A stretch of DNA of 64,000 nucleotides. Source: Telmatactis stephensoni (taxonomy: Eukaryota; Cnidaria; Anthozoa; Actiniaria; Isophelliidae). The position numbers and the translations under genes are program-made. Position 1 is the first letter of the stretch, and the number at the start of each line of letters is the position of its first letter. Under the pieces are notes generated by a model. That model worked only from the letters and a program-made list of their open reading frames with translations, did no database searches and was not told the origin of the DNA. Positions 61,501 to 64,000 of the stretch are shown here, in pieces. Where the stretch lies: assembly GCA_029948255.1 (NCBI GenBank), contig JALIZF010001774.1, positions 310,001 to 374,000 of the forward strand, read 5' to 3'.

Positions 61501-63462
61501 CACACAAGATACTTCAGTTCCACAGATACTAATTGTATGTGGAATGTCATCTGGTGTTATATAATCATTTAAACGTAGATTGTTTAATAATTCTTTGCTG
61601 CCATTGATGATGCTACTTAAAGTGTTAGTATTCCAATAGCCACAAGATTTCATTGTTGAATAACAAATTGAGTACATGGCTGTAGCAAAACTGAGGTTGA
61701 AATTTGTGATTTCATTGTTATCGGGTATGCCATCTGGGGATTTGTTGATATGTATACCTTTGATCTCAAACACTTCATTCGTGTGTACACTTTCAAAATA
61801 TTGCATCAGATTACTTAATGAAGACATTTCCAGTAATACACATGTACCGTGTGCATTGCTTCTACCATATGAATCTCTTGCATGAGAGTCAAATACTTTA
61901 AAACCGGTATCGCCATGGCAATATACAGCAACAGCAGTACTCCCTATTGTTAAAATAAAGCTCGAATAATTGTCAGATAATAAAAACTGGAATGCCCTCT
62001 GTAATGATGTACAGTAATTGTATCCTGCTATTGTATTTTCTTGACCTAAAGTACCCGTGTAACTCTCACTATAATATATTTCATAATCACTATCAAACAC
62101 ATTTAACTGTGTAGGTAACTCAGTAAGCATTAGAAATGATTGTCTTGCTGATTGTGATAACCGTGAATACAATTGATTTCCAATATCCATTATATTTACA
62201 AGATCATTTGATGAATGAATACCATTATTATTATTATTATAAATAAGAGAACATAAACTCATTGCAGCACATTGTTGTCCTGCATTTTGTCCAAAGATGA
62301 AGATATTACCTTGACTATATGGTGCTGTTATAGTATTACTTGGTTCTACAAAGATATCATTAGGACCAGGATTCTTTTCTATGTCATTGAACAGCTTCAA
62401 ATTGCTATAACATATTGCATGTAACGGAGTTTTATAAAATGACATTGGTCTATTACATGAAAATAAAGATAAATATTGTCTACCCAGCTTAATAGACTTT
62501 GGACGGTTAGCTAATAAATCGTTCAGATTATACTTCATATGTTTAACATTTTTACAAGTGACGTAATTATGTAACTTTGAAGACTTTGGTGTATAACAGG
62601 GTATTCTATGGTAGACAATTCTTTTAAGCTTCTTACTTTTATTCTTCAGACGTAACAAAGTTCTTGTAGGTATACGACTTGGTTCCCGATCACGTGTATA
62701 CACTCGATGATCATTACATAACTTAACATGTCGATAATTATAATAAATAAACCTTGAATAACGAGACCTGGTGTTGTTTGAAATATTTATTGTGATTTCT
62801 GCATCGTTATATACATGTACAGCATGAAATGCAGTCAAATACTCGGTTTTATCTAATATATTATCACTGAATGATGAAACATAATTTCTAGCATACAAGT
62901 CGACAGAAGATATTATAATAAATGATATTACAGTAATGATCATTACATTCATGATACAAAGCATACTGACACGAGTTAAAAGTAGTAAAATAAGTAATAG
63001 TAAGCTTATAATTACCGTGGGTAATTTGGTAAAAACGCCTTCACTATCAGAGTCACATTGACCACATGGTTTGTTGGCATACATTGTAGATGATTCTTGC
63101 TCGCTTATTAAAGTACTTACAATGCTTCTTTCCTTCTGAATTAAGACTTGATCATATTCAGTAGTGCTTCTGTTCCTGTTTGTGGTGGTATAGGATAAAA
63201 AATTCGCGTTTTGATAGATATTTGAGAGTTTTGATAGCTTTGATTCACGATAAGTTTCTCGATTAAGTTCGCAGCCTCTCGATAATAGGTGCCGTTTTCG
63301 AAAACGCTCGACATCTTTTACTGTGGCAAGACTGCGAACATTGTGTGTAGTGAGTGATTTGAGCGTGTTTTCGCTGCAATATTGAGCCATTGTAGCCGCT
63401 AAAAAATCTCTTGTGAAAAGCCAAACAAAAATGGCTGTCGCATACGATCGCAGTTCATGCAT
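55564..63462 (-). CDS. Helentron polyprotein: 2A, cysteine protease-like, Rep, PIF1 helicase, endonuclease
   Basis: Uninterrupted 2632 codons. Start at 63462 (MHELRSYATA); a second Met at residue 25 (MAQYCSEN) is possible. Order: residues 1-147 unknown; hydrophobic stretch ~148-186; basic region; a 2A-type motif D-I-E-K-N-P-G-P at 360-367; a region with GQNAGQQCAAMSL (C398) and FDSHARDSYG resembling a herpesvirus-tegument-type deubiquitinase or OTU-like protease; zinc Cys pairs (CCVC, CKTC); Helitron Rep with HUH motif SPHLHALIW (~1384) and catalytic YVCSYFTK (~1580); PIF1-like helicase with GGAGAGKS (~1960), LIIIDEISMV and TVHKVQGLTL; C-terminal AP-type endonuclease (LTETQLLP, ILGDFNINYF, YYSDHDSIQ). 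Rep plus endonuclease places it in Helentron/Helitron2. Rep nicks and joins the strand and the helicase unwinds it. Intact, so potentially active. Confidence 0.9.
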   Translation of the reverse strand: MHELRSYATAIFVWLFTRDFLAATMAQYCSENTLKSLTTHNVRSLATVKDVERFRKRHLLSRGCELNRETYRESKLSKLSNIYQNANFLSYTTTNRNRSTTEYDQVLIQKERSIVSTLISEQESSTMYANKPCGQCDSDSEGVFTKLPTVIISLLLLILLLLTRVSMLCIMNVMIITVISFIIISSVDLYARNYVSSFSDNILDKTEYLTAFHAVHVYNDAEITINISNNTRSRYSRFIYYNYRHVKLCNDHRVYTRDREPSRIPTRTLLRLKNKSKKLKRIVYHRIPCYTPKSSKLHNYVTCKNVKHMKYNLNDLLANRPKSIKLGRQYLSLFSCNRPMSFYKTPLHAICYSNLKLFNDIEKNPGPNDIFVEPSNTITAPYSQGNIFIFGQNAGQQCAAMSLCSLIYNNNNNGIHSSNDLVNIMDIGNQLYSRLSQSARQSFLMLTELPTQLNVFDSDYEIYYSESYTGTLGQENTIAGYNYCTSLQRAFQFLLSDNYSSFILTIGSTAVAVYCHGDTGFKVFDSHARDSYGRSNAHGTCVLLEMSSLSNLMQYFESVHTNEVFEIKGIHINKSPDGIPDNNEITNFNLSFATAMYSICYSTMKSCGYWNTNTLSSIINGSKELLNNLRLNDYITPDDIPHTISICGTEVSCVSNNITGGSLIDPLEYKHNLIDIIQCNIHSSGFIMWFPTLCISCIFKPTKRSKYMYSILMYDQSKTPCAQYTKNINGTSSLVDIISNIKTSCNLGQQYKLQFLLCTYNDRLDRNERKRLMKNIRQKLNYEEMETPKKKILLESCREKYKLMDNNKKRQLLDKKSEKYRTMDTIENQELLKKGKEKRYNSSQSMTLTSCIESFKKQIREGPNYICCVCNRSLYKKSVLKLITNKYPSESMFTTKESFDGKNYICKTCHTKCVKNAIPCQAIINNLLVDDIPTELDCLRKLEQILIAQRIVFEKIVIMPKGQQRKIKGSICNVPVQCDQTCNILPRPSERSGIIMLKLKRKLQFRGHVYFEAVRPEIIQAALTWLKSNNTLYKDIVIDCASINNELTYITNTETNDLSADNNNQQNSENQNIEQLTPTETDIIQGDQSLDQNIVIENNDEEQDDPLNEYRSPANETCLQSILPDYPVIIEQNNSNVSTGREIYNVAPGENKHPVSLMTDKLCEELAFPVLFPKGRFGYKTERDIKLSPVKYFNSRLLHYSGRFAMNPEYLFFAQFIIEQKKVSDSINIALKKVHGQQVTASQVKSNIQILQNLISQDQAYLFLRQIPGSPPYWQKFMYEVVAMVKQLGIPTWFMTLSCADLRWPEVFQIISRANGRNLSNEEVDALSYDEKCRLINLNPVITAKHFQYRVETFFTEILLTNVNPIGKIVYYALRIEFQMRGSPHLHALIWTSDCPKLTHDTKDAYVDYIDLHVQAHLPNKETDPELYELVKKYQTHSHSKTCRKYKNIACRFNFGQFFTDRTIVAEPLPDDMDEELKTNTLNRCKEILSLVKQKIDALLNPSKPDYNQSLTQEDIFTDVGITKEEYEGALSVSPDSDYGLHLKRPLDSCFTNNYFIAGIKGFAANVDLQPIFNHYKCITYVCSYFTKDETECSQAIVNAAREARETNLNIRDGLKKIGAAFLSSREVSSQESVYRCMPELWLRKIFPKTVFVSTDMPEKRLRVAKSQQELDDLDDDSTDIYKSNIIERYSIRPNYIPSVNNMCLAEFAAFYYKDYRTNISETADAQPEVLSDGIIEQSHVDGNEDTTTFPNKIKLMNGTEVMKCRKVKAVLRYHTPSKTKEPEKYFHHLLILYYPWRDETELIGDQKTYMSKFSEPNVQPLVEKNRNVFEPDSDAVNEALETLRNNDMSTIHSYDPINDQENEDLQSQLPQDNSNEESFNNLPPEHLDNVNNSNDRPTISTYIQPSEISDDDLRQSVRSLNNEQRKAYNIVLTWCRNKVKNMNSIKPEKVDPIYLFVTGGAGAGKSHLIRTIYHTATKTFRHSQSNVEKPTVLLMAPTGVAAININGTTIHTALAIPKEAGETVPPMSDQKRTQIRISLSELKLIIIDEISMVSNTILLHIHQRLKHIFATPNDQLYAGLSIIVVGDLYQLPPIRQKPVFDEYKNNIFNLCHPWSVFEMIELTEIMRQKDDQPFTELLNRFRTASQTENDLQVIQSRALTSNQTDYPSQALHIFAENAPVDQHNNIHLEQLNGPLYRLKAIDQYPQHVSQQDIDRVLARGRSETGGLDSEILIKKNSRVMLTTNIDISDRLINGQMGTVTKVAINNSTNKASVIYIKFDDSQAGINAIQKHTDQYARETSSVPLQPVLARIKVRPGKPSSPELQRLQFPLTLAWACTVHKVQGLTLDEIVVSFDLNRQTYFNYGQIYVALSRARSLQGLHVIGQIENKHVRANPRVNTEYERMRELHNTTVMAWTASITDNNHVTISLLNIRSLRKHSIDIKHDARLTMSDMIALTETQLLPHHSDNSIKNILQPYELYRQDHPNDKYLSLAICTKPTITVLNTQYFLIINAWKLETIKTHTDKSIVFLLIYRKNNCNTTQYLENLSHIIQNNSIQIILGDFNINYFTDISLKSLMNSLGYVQIINKPTFVSSGSLLDQLYVQQVINDKVICTVTSVYYSDHDSIQFLIEI

Positions 63463-63633
63463 TATCCCTCACGTGACACTGTTTCGTATCCCCATTGGTC
63501 GATAAAAGTCCACAGGTAACCCGGGATCAATATTCTATAAAGCAATAATACGCAATGCGCATGTCCTGCGTTTTTGAACTGAAGGAAAATGCTCCCGAAT
63601 TTATAACTCGGGCATTCCACAGGAAGCCCGAGT

Positions 63634-64000
63634 AACTGACGACATAGCTGCGTGAACTCGGGCTTTCTCTTGGGTGCTGTTCTTAAAAAATAATAATCCC
63701 TTTTCCCTCACAAAAGCCCGCCAGTGAACTGGCTGTATTATTGTAATGATTTAACACTTTGGTTTCAGAACAGGGAATAATTTATTTGCAATATGATGTT
63801 CAAGAGCACATTCTTTCCAATGTTTCATTTCTTTTATTAATTCATTGGGTTTTTTTATTATTATTATTCAGATCATGGAAAAAGAAAACCGTTTGCTGTT
63901 TCAAAAAAAGAATGTCCCTGAAAGACAGAAACGAAAATACTGCCAGGCAAATAGAGAAACATAGAGAGAGATATTAATGACTGTGTACATTATTTTAAGC
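63634..64000. other. Upstream flank of Helentron B with a second Helentron 3' end
   Basis: On the minus strand, AAGCCCGAGTTCACGCAGC (from ~63680 to 63650) followed by TATGTCGTCAG and TT matches a Helentron 3' terminus with a slightly decayed hairpin and CTAG. It abuts the 5' end of copy B at 63633. Beyond it no gene is seen. Confidence 0.55.

Larger units (their letters stand above)
54851..63633 (-). mobile_element. Helentron copy B with complete replicase gene
   Basis: The 5' end on the minus strand begins ACTCGGGCTTCCTGTGG (at 63633), followed by an inverted echo GCCCGAGTT. It contains the 2632-residue Rep/helicase/endonuclease gene and a decayed RPA-like remnant. The expected 3' hairpin-CTAG terminus was not found below 54851, so the 3' end is probably missing or rearranged. 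Confidence 0.8.

Overview
The window is from an invertebrate animal nuclear genome. It has GT-AG introns, a DM-domain (doublesex/mab-3 type) gene, LINEs, a tRNA-derived SINE, many foldback MITEs, EnSpm/CACTA and Helitron-type elements. The repeat and gene mix resembles cnidarian (anthozoan-like) genomes, but that placement is inference. Little of it looks like ordinary host gene space. Most is layered mobile DNA.

Layout. 1-762: edge of a Tc1/mariner-type transposase. 1291-2902: two-exon DM-domain gene. 3.3-6.9 kb: AT-rich desert with a minisatellite, MITEs and a LINE ORF1 scrap. 6.9-7.17 kb: a tRNA-like SINE. 7172-29725: a 22.5-kb Polinton-like integrated virus with 108-bp terminal inverted repeats (AGCAGCAG...CTGCTGCT) and a 5-6-bp target duplication. 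29.7-40.5 kb: MITEs, a tandem duplication, LINE pol and ORF1 remnants, a three-exon Myb-like gene, a Harbinger-like scrap and two exons of another gene. 40590-44835: a 5'-truncated Helentron with its own RPA-like gene. 46.1-49.9 kb: an EnSpm/CACTA transposase gene with one in-frame stop. 50.4-51.6 kb: a protein kinase. 52.0-54.0 kb: a four-exon gene of unknown function. 54.9-63.6 kb: a Helentron with an uninterrupted 2632-residue Rep-helicase-endonuclease polyprotein.

How the viral element works together. The Polinton-like element carries a double-jelly-roll major capsid candidate, a long coiled-coil membrane protein, a glycine-rich membrane protein, three small jelly-roll-like proteins sharing an N-terminal (E)NPY start, a packaging ATPase (cut at Walker B), a retroviral-type integrase (two frameshifts), a family-B-like polymerase/SF1 helicase/HNH polyprotein (many frameshifts), a BRO-N/VRR-NUC nuclease and a gene resembling poxvirus late transcription factor 3. 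Nearly every start codon in it sits in an (A/T)TATA(A)TG motif, often shared between divergent genes as a palindrome. Several gene ends carry A5TC-N3-GAT5 hairpins. Together these suggest a self-contained, poxvirus-like late expression system (inference).

Nested element. A second element of 6164 bp (13201-19364) sits inside the BRO nuclease gene. It has its own ~235-bp inverted repeats and an exact 6-bp AAAAGA duplication. It carries a zinc-finger packaging ATPase, a pX-like small protein, an acidic zinc-ribbon protein and a Cys-rich protein, but no visible polymerase, integrase or capsid. It looks like a satellite or non-autonomous derivative that depends on a helper (inference). A 1.6-kb Helentron-type non-autonomous element (22302-23884) interrupts one of the jelly-roll genes.
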